A stretch of DNA of 64,000 nt from JAHFUA01 sp963733935 (GTDB lineage: Bacteria; Acidobacteriota; Terriglobia; Terriglobales; Acidobacteriaceae): assembly GCA_963733935.1 (NCBI GenBank), contig CAVTEQ010000020.1:124001-188000 (forward strand), in the 5' to 3' direction. Positions 7,897 through 17,247 of the stretch are shown piece after piece. Numbering within the stretch: the stretch's first letter is position 1; each line of letters starts with the position of its first letter. The position numbers and the translations under genes are program-made. Under the pieces are notes generated by a model. It ran no database searches. It had not been told where the DNA came from and saw only the letters and a program-made list of their open reading frames with translations.

Positions 7897-9532
7897 GCCT
7901 CGTCGCAGCGGCGCTCGAATGGCTGCCGGCCTGGCGTTATTCCTGCTTCTTTCCCTCTCCGCTTTTGCCCAGAGCGGCGGCGAATTGCGGTTCTATGTGC
8001 ACAATGAACCGAAGACCTTCGATCCGATCCTGGTGGAGGACGAAGCTTCGGTGAGCATCAGCTATCTGACGGGTGGGGTGCTGGTGCGGGTCAACCGCCG
8101 GACGCAGCAGGCCGAGCCCGAGCTGGCAACCTCCTGGACGACCTCACGCGACGGCCGCAGCATCACCTTCAACCTGCGCGAGCACGTCTATTATTCCGAC
8201 GGCTCGCCCTTCTCCGCCGAGGATGTGGCCTACACCATGCAGCGGCTGATGGATCCGGCGCTGCACTCGCCCATCGGCGACTCCTTCCGCTCCGGCTCAG
8301 GCGCGGTGCGCACCGAGGTGCATTCACCCGCGCGTATAACCATCACTTTTCCCGCGCCGGTTGCCGGCCTGGACAAGCTCTTCGATCAGGTGCCGATTGT
8401 TTCGTCGCGCTCGGCCAAGAAAGAGCGCGCGGCCCTCGGGCCGTTCTATGTCGCCGACTACAAGCCCGATGCCTATGTGCTCTTGAAGCGCAATCCCAAC
8501 TACTGGCGGCGCGATGCGGCCGGACGCCAACTGCCCTACATCGATTCCGTGCGCATGGGCATCCAGCCCAACCGTGATATCGAAATGATGAGCTTCCGCC
8601 GCGGCGAAATCGACCTGATCAACTGGCTGGATAGCGAGTACTTCGACCGCCTAGCGTCGCAGTCGCCGTCGCTGGTGCACGACGCCGGGCCCGGTCTCGA
8701 TTCCGAGCAGATGTGGTTCAATCAGGTAGCGAACGCGCCCATTCCTGCCTACAAGCGGGCATGGTTTCGCTCCACCAATTTCCGCCGCGCCATCTCCGCA
8801 GCCATCAACCGCGCTGACCTCAGCCGCGTAGTGTTCAACGGACACGCGGTGGCGGCGGCAGGGCCAATCTCGCCGGCAAACAAGTTCTGGTTCAACGCCA
8901 AGCTGCATGCTCAGGCCTACGATGTGAGCGGCGCCCTGCGGCTGCTCCAGCAGGATGGCTTCCGCATGGAAGGCACTTCCCTGCGCGACCACGAAGGACA
9001 CCCGGTTGAGTTCTCCATCATCACCAACGCCGGCAACAAGCCGCGCGAGCGCATGGCCACCATGATCCAGCAGGATCTGGGCAAAATCGGAATCACCGTG
9101 CACGTGGTGACGCTCGACTTTGCTTCGCTGATCGAGCGCATTACCGAGTCCTACAACTACGAGGCGGCGCTGCTGGGCACTGCCAACACCGATCTCGATC
9201 CCAACGCGGTGATGAACATGTGGCTGAGCTCGGCCGAGAACCACCAGTGGAACCCGCGGCAGAAATCGCCGGAAACCGCCTGGGAAGCCGAAATCGACCG
9301 CCTGATGAAAGAGCAAGCCGCCAGCCTCGATCCGGCAAAGCGCAAAGCCTGTTTCGACCGCGTGCAGGAGATTGCGGTCGAGCAGCAACCCTTCATCTAC
9401 CTGGTCAACAAGAACGCGCTTTCCGCCGTAGCCGCCACGGTAGCCAATGCCAGCCCGGTAGCGCTGCGGCCGCAGACCTATTGGAATATCGAGACACTCA
9501 CCCTCCGCCCCCAGATTGCGAGCCGGCATTGA
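7882..9532 (+). CDS. Periplasmic solute-binding protein, family 5 (peptide-type)
   Basis: The protein is about 549 residues and belongs to the DppA/OppA-type extracellular family. It has a signal peptide (hydrophobic run LALFLLLSLSAFAQ) and the family pattern 'EPKTFDPILVEDEASVSISYL'. Further family segments are 'ATSWTTSRDGRSITFNLREH' and 'YSDGSPFSAEDVAYTMQRLM'. The start is uncertain. The ATG at 7919 leaves no positive charge before the hydrophobic core, while GTG 7882 or ATG 7826 adds Pro-Arg-Arg and lies inside the palindromic repeat. No good ribosome site is seen for any of them. The protein would deliver ligand to the DppB/DppC channel. Confidence 0.88.
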
Positions 9533-10386
9533 TCGTACGTGAACAACCGTTCCTTTCCCTGTGCCTCACCGCCGGTTACCGCAATAAGCCACCGGTCCTG
9601 CGCAATGCGTTTCTGCAGATGCGGCAGGGCGAGGTGCTGGGACTCATCGGACAAAGCGGGTCGGGAAAGAGCACGCTGGCGCTGGCGATCCTGCGGCTGC
9701 TGGCGTTGAAAGGCGGCCGGGCCGAGGGCAGCATCTATCTCGAGGGCCAGGACCTCATGAAGCTGAAGGAGCGCGAGCTGCGCGAGCTGCGCGGCAAGCA
9801 CATCGGCCTGGTGCTGCAAAGCCCGCTTTCCTCATTGAATCCGGCCTTGAGTATCGGCACACAGCTACGGGAAGCCTGGAAGGCGCACGGCGAGGGATCG
9901 TCCACCGAGTGCCGGGCCAGCATCGTGGCGGCGCTCAGCAACGTGAGCCTGCCCACGGATGACGAGTTTCTGCGCCGCCATCCTTCGCAACTGAGCGTAG
10001 GACAGGCGCAGCGCGTGCTCATCGCCATGGCGGTGATGCATCGCCCGGCACTGCTGATCGCCGACGAGCCCACCAGCGCGCTCGACGTCATCACCCAAGC
10101 CGAAATCCTGAGCCTGTTCGGGCGTCTGAACCGCGAACTGGGCACAGCCATTCTCTACATTTCGCACGACCTGCTCTCGGTGGCCTCCATCTGCCACCGC
10201 ATCGCCATCCTGCACGCGGGTGATATTGTGGAGTGCGGCGCCACGGAGCAGATCCTGCAGTCGCCCCAACACCCCTACACTCAGAAGCTGATCGCGGCCC
10301 TGCCGCAGCCACCCTCGACCGCCAAGACCAAGCCAAGCCTGAAGCCGGAGCACATTGCGACAGCTGAAGTGGCAGGACGGCGGTAG
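9529..10386 (+). CDS. ABC transporter ATPase, DppD/OppD-type
   Basis: This 285-residue ATPase has Walker A GQSGSGKS, Q-loop 'GLVLQSPLSSLNPALSIG', signature LSVGQAQR, Walker B LLIADEPTSALD and the switch His in 'ILYISHDLLSVASICHRIAI'. A short C-terminal tail with 'SPQHPYTQKLIAALP' is the usual oligopeptide-transporter extension. The only fitting start is TTG at 9529, which overlaps the TGA of the binding-protein gene; no Shine-Dalgarno is evident. Peptide transporters normally use two ATPases (D and F). Only one is present, so it may act as a homodimer or share a partner encoded elsewhere. Confidence 0.88.
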   Translation: MIVREQPFLSLCLTAGYRNKPPVLRNAFLQMRQGEVLGLIGQSGSGKSTLALAILRLLALKGGRAEGSIYLEGQDLMKLKERELRELRGKHIGLVLQSPLSSLNPALSIGTQLREAWKAHGEGSSTECRASIVAALSNVSLPTDDEFLRRHPSQLSVGQAQRVLIAMAVMHRPALLIADEPTSALDVITQAEILSLFGRLNRELGTAILYISHDLLSVASICHRIAILHAGDIVECGATEQILQSPQHPYTQKLIAALPQPPSTAKTKPSLKPEHIATAEVAGRR

Positions 10387-10425
10387 ACCTGCAAGGAAGA
10401 CCACGCGGAACCCATATCAAAAAAA

Positions 10426-10454
10426 CCCTACCCTGGCCGTCGGCCAGGATAGGG
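10426..10454 (-). terminator. Rho-independent terminator of the pilin operon (may be bidirectional)
   Basis: A GC-rich stem CCCTAcCCTGGCC-GTC-GGCCAGGaTAGGG is flanked on its left by a run of A residues, so the minus-strand transcript ends in a U-tract. A second hairpin, ACCCAAC-TGAGGC-GTTGGGT, lies at 10491-10510 just after the pilX stop codon. The converging ATPase gene ends at 10386. Confidence 0.85.
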
Positions 10455-10516
10455 CAATCAGGAGGGTCACTCGCTTACTGCGGCCCAGTCACCCAACTGA
10501 GGCGTTGGGTGGTCGC

Positions 10517-13500
10517 TTAGTTACTACGTGGCGTGAGTAGTTGTCGATAGCTCAAACTTTCCACGTCTTTGAACATAGGCGTCCCCGGCGGCAGGCCATA
10601 TGGACTTTGGAAGTCCAGGTCGAAGACGAAATTTCGGGTTGGAACTCCATATACAGCCGTACAGCACTTGTAAAACCCAGTGTTGTAGGTGGAGTAGTAG
10701 AGGCTTGCCATGGAGCCCTTGTAATTCTCTGTGACTCCGCCCCAGTTTTCCATCAAGTGCAGGAAGTTGTGGATGCCTCCGTCGGTGCCAACGTCATCAT
10801 TACCAGCTGCTGCAGGCCAAGCCGTCGGGTTGCTGAAAGTCATGTTCTTCCCCGCCGAAATTGCTACACGGTAGTAAGTGCTGGTGGCAGTCCGGTTCCC
10901 CAAGGAAGAAGGCGACATGTTGCCGGCCGTACCCATCATGCTGAACCGGTCGTCCCAGCTGTTTGAGAGTAGGGTAACTGTGTCGGCGATCACGGCCGCG
11001 GCCGCCATCCCTGCTGCATCCGTCGGGGTAGCACCCCAGGTCGTGTCGGCAGCATTCGAGTTGTAATTACCCTGGAGGTACACGGGATTCTCCGACGCCA
11101 CGGTGAATCCGCCATTGTAGGTTACGCCGTTATAGACAATTGGATTTGGATTCAGCGGCAGATTGCCGAGCGAGCCATCCACCAGTTTCAAAACGTGGCG
11201 CGCCCCGCTCACCCAGTTCTTGCGTCCAGTGGTGCCGCAAGATTGGATCCGATTCGTGGTGCCGGCCGCTACGGTGCCGTAGGGATTGGGCGTCGCTGAA
11301 GCGTTAATTACGGCATTCAGGTTTGCACTGGCGTTGGCTACCGTACCCCAGAAGCCTAAGCCCAGGTTTTTCGCGCCCCAGTTGTCGAGTATCCCGTTTT
11401 CATTGTCGTCCTCGGGAAAATAAGTCTGGCCGGTGATCTTTGTCTCCAGCACGCCGTCGGGCACGCCCGGAACACTGGAGGCGTTAACCGTGTCTTCAAG
11501 ACCTGAGTCCCCGCTCTTGGTGCTCGCAGGGTGCGAAGAAGTAACGTTGGGATTGACCAGCATCCCCCGCCGATCCGAGAAATACAGGACGTAGCCGTTT
11601 TGCGCGGAAGAATTCACACTGGTACCGCTGGCGCCGATCGCCCCCGAGAGCCATCGCTTCAGGTTGCCCACATCGATTTCGACGGCGTTCATCACTCCGT
11701 TGGTCGTGCACGTATTGTCCGCCGCCCCATAGACGGTGGACCAGTCTATGTCCCGAGGCTCGCCCTCGCGAGGATCATAGAAGTTGATGGGATACCAGTT
11801 GAATTGAGTAACGCTCTGGGTTGCGGGCGCTGACGACGTGCCAAACTGCCATTGCGTAGCCGGGGCCCCGCTGTCCCTCAGAAGCGGCGGCACAGAGGCC
11901 CACTGTGTGCACTTGGCGGGGGTACCCGACTGGGCGACACAGACCGGGGCGGTCCCGGCGCCTATAGCTGTTAAGCTAGAGGCCGCAGAAGGAAGCGCCA
12001 AACCAGCTTGAAAGCCGTTTGGAGTTACCCGGTCTGCCGGCTGTTGCAGCAGCAGAATGGCGTTCGGATTGACTGGGTTCGTTCCAGGGGCAGTAGGTGC
12101 TGTCACGCCGCGCGCAAATCCCAGATTGAGCCATTCCTGGGTCACAGCGACCCATGCGCCCGCGTTGTTCAGGTACTCTACGCGCAAATAGCCATCAACC
12201 AGGTTCCAGGCCGCGGTTCCCGGCGTTACCGCGGCCGCGCTCGTGGCCGGAACCACGCCGTTCACAGCGTAATACGGAGCTGAAGGCGCCGTGCCCGCCG
12301 CCGGGCATCCTGCAGGAACGCCGTTCTTTGGTAGCGGACTGGCTGGAGGGCAAATGGCCAATGTCGGAGCGGCGCTGGCGCTGCTGCCCGCAGTAATCGG
12401 CGCCCCTGGCCCTCCATTGGGTCCCTTGGGCTGGAGACCCTGCAGCGTGGGGCTGGTGTTGTTGGCATTGCCATACCACGCTGCGGGGGCGTAAGGCCAT
12501 TCGGGCGTATCAGCGCCGTTGCTGCCCGCGGTGCTGGAAGCAAGGACACTGCTGGCCGAAGGGAGTGCATTAGTGCCTGCCGCGAAGTACAACTGATAGG
12601 TTCCGGCTGGGTATGACGCGGGATAGTTACCCGCCGTCATTGCAATCCCAAAGGCATTGGTGGCGGTAGCACCCGTTGCCGTGGCCTGCGCAGTTGTGAT
12701 GTTCGCCAACCGGATGTTATTCGCATCCCCACTTCCGCCCGGCAAGTTGGCGGGATCATCGTCCAGCAGGACGCGAATCTGTGCCATGTTGTATTCGCGC
12801 GATGAACCTAGGACTGAAGTCGACGACTCGCCACTGGGTGGCCGACGAACAATTTCATAGGGGAAGTTGGTCCCATTCACGAATGGCAGCGCTAGTTTCC
12901 GGGCGCCTGTCCCGGCAGGCGTGCTGGCCCCAGTGACATAATAGTTTCCGTTGATGACCTGATAGTTGGTAGTAGTTTGAGAAAAGCCGTTCCAATAGGA
13001 ACTTATGCTCGCCGCTGGCTGCGCTGTGCTGCTCCCGCCCCCTGTCACGCTGCCGTCGCCGTAGCTGGTGCCCACCGCCGCCATGGTGAAGCAATTGGTG
13101 GTCGGAGTGCTGCAAGCATTGGCGTTGCTGGAGGTCGGAACCAAGACCGTGCCGTTGTGGCTGGCTATGGTTGTATTTGTATTGGGTAACTGGTTGCGCA
13201 CAATGTTGCCGAATGCCGCTACCTTAGCCTGAAAGGTCAAGGTGCTGCCCGTACCAACGAATGGGTAGAAGTCCCCGTTGGCATGCACTTGGCCGGCAAA
13301 AGTCATATTGGAACCAGGGAAGATGGAGCAATCGGCGTCGCAAAACATTCCGAACTGGAAGACGGGAATCATCGCCAACTGGGCGCCCCGCATCATGGTG
13401 ACTTCCTGTCCGCCAAACATCGATGCTGTCACTGTCATGTTCAGGGGGATGACTTGTGCGTATAAGCCCTGGTTCGGCCCGCCAAGGATGGGTCCCCAAT

Positions 13501-13858
13501 TCGCTATGCCTTGCAGATTTGAGGGGCAAGTCTGCGTGGTTCCCGGCACCACCGAATACTGCTTCCAGGTGACTCCCAGCATCGACGGCCCATTAGTGTT
13601 AGGCAGACCCACGCCGCAGATTTGGGCGGCACTGGGTACTTGCACGTTTTGCAGCAACGCGCTCAGGTTGGAGTACATTTGCTCGATGCCACCCTCGGCG
13701 GCATGATAGGCCAAATTATTCTGCAGATCGGCTCCGCCTACCTTGCCCTCGGTGTTGACCATCATCATCAGCCCAACCGCCATCGCCGAAAGCATCGCCA
13801 TCATGAGCAATGCTGCAATTAGCGTGAATCCTTCGGTGTGTCGTCTGGCCCTCTTCAT
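10517..13858 (-). CDS. pilX: Giant PilX-like minor pilin/pilus assembly protein
   Basis: The 1113-residue product begins with a prepilin-like leader and helix. The sequence RRHTEGFTLIAALLMMAMLS suggests PilD cleavage between Gly and Phe. The Glu5 of ordinary pilins is replaced, as is usual for PilX-type N-termini. The remainder is a long exported Gly/Ser/Thr/Asn-rich region without an obvious catalytic motif. It contains a few paired cysteines and acidic stretches such as DDDNENGILDNWG, which resemble calcium-binding loops. Typical PilX proteins are near 200 residues, so this one is unusually large. The ATG at 13858 is preferred (GGGGG upstream); an in-frame ATG at 13894 is also possible. It is the last gene of the operon. 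Confidence 0.75.
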   Translation of the reverse strand: MKRARRHTEGFTLIAALLMMAMLSAMAVGLMMMVNTEGKVGGADLQNNLAYHAAEGGIEQMYSNLSALLQNVQVPSAAQICGVGLPNTNGPSMLGVTWKQYSVVPGTTQTCPSNLQGIANWGPILGGPNQGLYAQVIPLNMTVTASMFGGQEVTMMRGAQLAMIPVFQFGMFCDADCSIFPGSNMTFAGQVHANGDFYPFVGTGSTLTFQAKVAAFGNIVRNQLPNTNTTIASHNGTVLVPTSSNANACSTPTTNCFTMAAVGTSYGDGSVTGGGSSTAQPAASISSYWNGFSQTTTNYQVINGNYYVTGASTPAGTGARKLALPFVNGTNFPYEIVRRPPSGESSTSVLGSSREYNMAQIRVLLDDDPANLPGGSGDANNIRLANITTAQATATGATATNAFGIAMTAGNYPASYPAGTYQLYFAAGTNALPSASSVLASSTAGSNGADTPEWPYAPAAWYGNANNTSPTLQGLQPKGPNGGPGAPITAGSSASAAPTLAICPPASPLPKNGVPAGCPAAGTAPSAPYYAVNGVVPATSAAAVTPGTAAWNLVDGYLRVEYLNNAGAWVAVTQEWLNLGFARGVTAPTAPGTNPVNPNAILLLQQPADRVTPNGFQAGLALPSAASSLTAIGAGTAPVCVAQSGTPAKCTQWASVPPLLRDSGAPATQWQFGTSSAPATQSVTQFNWYPINFYDPREGEPRDIDWSTVYGAADNTCTTNGVMNAVEIDVGNLKRWLSGAIGASGTSVNSSAQNGYVLYFSDRRGMLVNPNVTSSHPASTKSGDSGLEDTVNASSVPGVPDGVLETKITGQTYFPEDDNENGILDNWGAKNLGLGFWGTVANASANLNAVINASATPNPYGTVAAGTTNRIQSCGTTGRKNWVSGARHVLKLVDGSLGNLPLNPNPIVYNGVTYNGGFTVASENPVYLQGNYNSNAADTTWGATPTDAAGMAAAAVIADTVTLLSNSWDDRFSMMGTAGNMSPSSLGNRTATSTYYRVAISAGKNMTFSNPTAWPAAAGNDDVGTDGGIHNFLHLMENWGGVTENYKGSMASLYYSTYNTGFYKCCTAVYGVPTRNFVFDLDFQSPYGLPPGTPMFKDVESLSYRQLLTPRSN

Positions 13859-13920
13859 ACTGTATCCCCCCGTGCGCCCCTTGCGGATCTCCATTTAAGT
13901 TCCCTTGCCGTTTCTCGCGG

Positions 13921-15123
13921 CTAATTGGGATAGTTGTTGGTATATGTCAGATTCCGCGCGCTGACCGATGTCTGCAAAGACAGGCCTTGATAGCCGTTGC
14001 CTACGGCACTCGTCATGGTGCTGGTCATTGCCATGTTCAGAATGTTGATCTTGGTGATCTGGTTGGGAAGCAGTCCACTCGAGGCGCCGCTACAACCATC
14101 TGTACCAGCGCCAGGATTGGAACAGCCTATCGCCGCCGCAGTGGTCGTGCTGTTGAAAAGGTCATAGCTGAACTTCAGGTAAGCCAGGTTTTCCGCCACC
14201 GCCATCGGAGAGTGCCCGCTGACCTGCCGCATCAGGCGCGGCGGAGAGGTCGTGTTGTCGATGTAATAGGTGACTACCAAAAGACGGCACGCCGCCGTTC
14301 CTCCGCAGGGCGCAGGGGAAAATGCTCCTGTAGCGCTGTTCTGTATGCCGTTCAAGAGATGGCCGGCTGCAGTCTGATTCATGTTCAGCGCATCGCCGTT
14401 GGCGAATGGCACCTTGTATGTGGTATTGCCGTTCGCATCCGTACCGGTGGTAACCGCGCCCGTGACCTCGACAACTACGGTAGTACCACCCAATGTCAGC
14501 ATGACCAGGTCGCCGGTAGTTAGCCCCACCGCCGCATCGTTCACCGCTTGCGGCGTGGCCACGCCGCTCGGTAAACATCCATCCGTCGTCCATGTCAGGG
14601 GTGCCGCCGGCGTGGGCTGCGAAAAGGTCACTTTGTGCGCAGTAGTAACTGAAGGGACGTAGCAATTCAGGTAAAAGCTGGAATCGGTGTAGATCACGGT
14701 AATCACATCGGTAGGTCCCTGAGCCGCGAGAAGTGTCGGCCCCAGGTTGTAACCGGTAATCAAACCGTAAAGATATGGGGTGCCGCTTTGAATGGGATAA
14801 GTACCAGCGACGCCGTTGAGGTAGCAGGCTGATTGATCGCAACCATATTTCGGCGTGGCGCCCGAGGGCAGCGCAATCGCCGTGCCCGGGCTGAGTCCCG
14901 CCCCAGCGAGGCTCAGGTCTTTCGTCAGCATGTTGGAGGCGGCGCGAAAATCCTGCTGTAGTTGCGCCCGTTGCGAGACCGTCCAGGTCGCGCCGAGACC
15001 CTGGACATAGATTTGTACTGCTGCACCCAGGACAATCAGGCCTAGCGCCATGGCGATTAGCATCTCCACCAGGCTGAATCCGCCTTGGCTCTGTATTGAA
15101 ACCTTGCTTATGGCTCGGGTCAC
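13921..15123 (-). CDS. pilW: PilW-like minor pilin
   Basis: This 400-residue protein has the prepilin motif GGFSLVEMLIAMALGLIVLG with Glu at the +5 position, followed by the PilW-type 'QRAQLQQDFRAASNMLTKDL' helix. The exported part carries several cysteines. GTG at 15123 is taken as the start because it overlaps the pilV stop (GTGA) and places the prepilin site 15 residues in. Minor pilins of this type prime assembly of type IV pili or of a related secretion pseudopilus at the inner membrane. Confidence 0.82.
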   Translation of the reverse strand: MTRAISKVSIQSQGGFSLVEMLIAMALGLIVLGAAVQIYVQGLGATWTVSQRAQLQQDFRAASNMLTKDLSLAGAGLSPGTAIALPSGATPKYGCDQSACYLNGVAGTYPIQSGTPYLYGLITGYNLGPTLLAAQGPTDVITVIYTDSSFYLNCYVPSVTTAHKVTFSQPTPAAPLTWTTDGCLPSGVATPQAVNDAAVGLTTGDLVMLTLGGTTVVVEVTGAVTTGTDANGNTTYKVPFANGDALNMNQTAAGHLLNGIQNSATGAFSPAPCGGTAACRLLVVTYYIDNTTSPPRLMRQVSGHSPMAVAENLAYLKFSYDLFNSTTTAAAIGCSNPGAGTDGCSGASSGLLPNQITKINILNMAMTSTMTSAVGNGYQGLSLQTSVSARNLTYTNNYPN

Positions 15124-15719
15124 TGGTACTCCGAAAGGTACGAACTCAGGACGTAGCTTCGCGGCAGCGCCGCTTGGGTTGCCGTGTATTGCACGGTGAT
15201 GGTGATACTGCGAAGTGTGGTATCCACGTTGGTCAGCGCAATCGTGCGCTGATAGCCGTTCAAGGGGATCAACCGATCGTCCGCCGTCCCATAGCTTCCA
15301 TCCGGACCCGGCTGACGCAAGGTTTGCGTACCCGCGGCAGCATCGTCCGCGGTCCCATAGATTCCATCCGCTCCCGCGTTGTAGATGGGCTGCGCCCCAG
15401 CGAGGAAGATGCCGCAAGTGCCACCACCGCTGATGGGGCAGTTAATGGAACCTACATTCTGGATTTGGTCCCAGTTAAGCTGCGCCGTATTGCGCGCGGT
15501 CACAATGCTCTCGTAGGCTTCGTTGGCCAGTTGTTTGGCAATCATGTCTTGCTGCGTGGTTTGCGTAGCACCCATGGCCAGGCCGAACACACCCAACATG
15601 CTCACCAATCCTACGGTCACGAGCATGATCGAAACCATTACTTCAAGCAGCGAGAATCCGCGCTGCGCATGCTTTCGCCTTCGAGAATCTTCTCTGCGCC
15701 TCATCATTGTCGAGTCCAT
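15120..15719 (-). CDS. pilV: PilV-like minor pilin
   Basis: About 199 residues with the prepilin motif AQRGFSLLEVMVSIMLVTVG, including Glu at +5. The mature part contains two copies of a 'DG.YGTADD' acidic motif, possible calcium-binding loops. The ATG at 15719 overlaps the end of the upstream fimT/gspH gene by 16 bases. A second ATG at 15707 would give a tighter ATGA overlap. It sits between the GspH/FimT gene and pilW, the standard minor-pilin order. Confidence 0.8.
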   Translation of the reverse strand: MDSTMMRRREDSRRRKHAQRGFSLLEVMVSIMLVTVGLVSMLGVFGLAMGATQTTQQDMIAKQLANEAYESIVTARNTAQLNWDQIQNVGSINCPISGGGTCGIFLAGAQPIYNAGADGIYGTADDAAAGTQTLRQPGPDGSYGTADDRLIPLNGYQRTIALTNVDTTLRSITITVQYTATQAALPRSYVLSSYLSEYQ

Positions 15720-16387
15720 TGATACCCGCCGCCGCTTTTGGGGTACAGCCTCCAGCCACGAATATGGCCCGTGGCGCCCCACAGGGTGATCGCCCGCGAA
15801 CTCAATAGGTTTCCAGATTGCGCGATGTAGACCACGCCGCCTTCCCAACTCCCCGAGCATTGACCAGCCCCATTCTGAGCATTCTGTGCCGAGCCGTCGG
15901 GGCAGAAGTAAACGGTCTTTACTCCCGAAGTGTAGCCATTGGCGGCGTAACCCAGATCGATTGCCTGGAGCCCTGAGTTGTAGTAACTATCCGGCGCCGT
16001 CGCAGTCGCGTTAGGGAGCCCGGTTTGCGCTAAGAACGACACATCCGCTGGCAATTGATATGTCACCGTACTTTGCTCGCCGGTAAAGGCGGTTCCGCCG
16101 GCCGGCAACACCGGGGCCACTATGATCGTGTTCGGTACGGCTGAGTTGGAGAACGTCACCGAATATGAGGTGCGTTGCGTCACCGCGTTGTCGCGCGCCT
16201 GCCGCATGACCGCCATCGTGGTGTTATAGGCGTTGATCACGCGCTGTGCGGGCAGCAACCAGGTGATCGTGAGGAATGCCATCCCAGTCACGACCATACT
16301 GATGGCCAGAACTATGGCGACTTCCAGCATAGTGAAACCACTCGCTCGGGCTCGCCCTACGTTTTTTTTCAGTGTTGTCGAGGTCAT
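15704..16387 (-). CDS. FimT/GspH-like pseudopilin, first gene of the operon
   Basis: This 227-residue protein has the prepilin sequence ASGFTMLEVAIVLAISMVVT with Glu at +5 and a GspH/FimT-like body ('MRQARDNAVTQRTSYSVTF'). It opens the minus-strand cluster fimT-pilV-pilW-pilX, in which every junction is overlapping or short. No pilE, pilY1 or prepilin peptidase gene is in the window. The long leader upstream (16388-16776) contains a structured segment and may carry the operon's control. No clear Shine-Dalgarno precedes the ATG at 16387. Confidence 0.8.
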   Translation of the reverse strand: MTSTTLKKNVGRARASGFTMLEVAIVLAISMVVTGMAFLTITWLLPAQRVINAYNTTMAVMRQARDNAVTQRTSYSVTFSNSAVPNTIIVAPVLPAGGTAFTGEQSTVTYQLPADVSFLAQTGLPNATATAPDSYYNSGLQAIDLGYAANGYTSGVKTVYFCPDGSAQNAQNGAGQCSGSWEGGVVYIAQSGNLLSSRAITLWGATGHIRGWRLYPKSGGGYQWTRQ

Positions 16388-16553
16388 TCGATGGAGCCAG
16401 CAATCTCAGTTTTCGGTACCCGCTTGCCGGGAGTCTGTGGAGCCGCAGAAAACACCTTCGGACCGCAGATTCCGGCAGGACTTCTCCACATCGTGTTGCG
16501 CCTCTTACGAATCGTAGTATGAAAGAGCAGCGCTTTGCCCGTTACGAGAGGCT

Positions 16554-16653
16554 GGGACAGAGCCATGACCGGGGGTAACTGGCCCATTTCGGGCGACGGT
16601 AACTGCCTTGCAGGCCCGCGCGGGTTACCAGCGTAACTGCCCGGTCTTGTCCC
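16554..16653. promoter_or_regulatory. Structured leader/operator region with GTAACTG repeats upstream of the pilin operon
   Basis: Nested inverted repeats enclose about 100 bp: GGGACA (16554) with TGTCCC (16648), and ACCGGG (16568) with CCCGGT (16640). Inside, GTAACTG occurs three times in direct orientation (16575, 16599, 16633), with one opposing GGTTACC. The rest of 16388-16776 shows no convincing gene. The segment lies about 170-270 bp upstream of the fimT/gspH start and could be a cis-regulatory RNA or a multi-site operator. Confidence 0.4.
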
Positions 16654-16725
16654 GCCTCCGAGGGAAACCACTCGTGGAGAATGCAGCTCTGCTTCTGAGC
16701 AAGCTGAGTTAAGATCACTATCAGC

Positions 16726-16741
16726 CGTGATCGCCATCACG
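16726..16741. promoter_or_regulatory. CRP/FNR-type palindrome
   Basis: CGTGA-TCGCCA-TCACG fits the TGTGA-N6-TCACA architecture with a perfectly symmetric GTGA/TCAC core. It ends 35 bp before the ATG at 16777 and also lies upstream of the divergent pilin operon. The inner bases match the site at 23528 almost exactly (GTGAnCGCCATCAC). Confidence 0.5.
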
Positions 16742-16776
16742 GCGCGGCGTGGGATGGTGGTAGAACATAACGGAAT

Positions 16777-17154
16777 ATGAAGGTTGAGGAGCGGTTGAAA
16801 TCCAGCTTTGGCTACGGCTTGGTCCTGCTGCGCGCAGCGGTGGAAGGTGCGCGCTCCGTCAAGCAAGGGACGGTTGAGCAGCCTCGTTTGGTGCTGCTGC
16901 GCTCGGCCCGCGCCTCTCTGGCGTCGGGCGTGGCGGCAGCGTCCCTGGGCCTGGCAGCCGGCTACCTCCTGAGCCGGCGGAGAACCCAGAAGCTGGCAAG
17001 CTTCGGAGTCATGGGTGCAGTGGTCGGGTTCGCCGGGGGAATGGCTTGGGGCACACGTCGCATGACGGGGGGAATGGCGCGCGGCGCCATCCGGAAGCTG
17101 GGTGCCACGCGCGACGCCCATTGGCTCGCCAAACATCCCGTCGATTACGCTTAG
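16777..17154 (+). CDS. Small glycine-rich membrane protein, unknown function
   Basis: The 125 residues start with an amphipathic N-terminus. Two glycine/alanine-rich hydrophobic segments follow at about 48-66 and 75-93, separated by SRRRTQK, and the tail is basic. The pattern resembles glycine-zipper or YtxH-like small membrane proteins, but no family can be named. A CRP-type palindrome lies 36-51 bp upstream, in a plausible position for activation or repression. The ribosome-binding site is weak. Confidence 0.65.
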   Translation: MKVEERLKSSFGYGLVLLRAAVEGARSVKQGTVEQPRLVLLRSARASLASGVAAASLGLAAGYLLSRRRTQKLASFGVMGAVVGFAGGMAWGTRRMTGGMARGAIRKLGATRDAHWLAKHPVDYA

Positions 17155-17247
17155 CCAGCCTCCCAACCGTTGCAGCCACATGACCGCGGTGATAACCTTG
17201 AGGCGCTTTGCGGGCGTGAGCAAGACGAGCGAAGCGAGGCCAAGCGG

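Noticed and set aside
16554..16653. c-di-GMP-I riboswitch upstream of the pilin operon
   Set aside because: The conserved aptamer pieces (GGGCAAACC-like receptor and CAAAGCC core with GGGUUACC partner) are not present in order; only general structure is seen.
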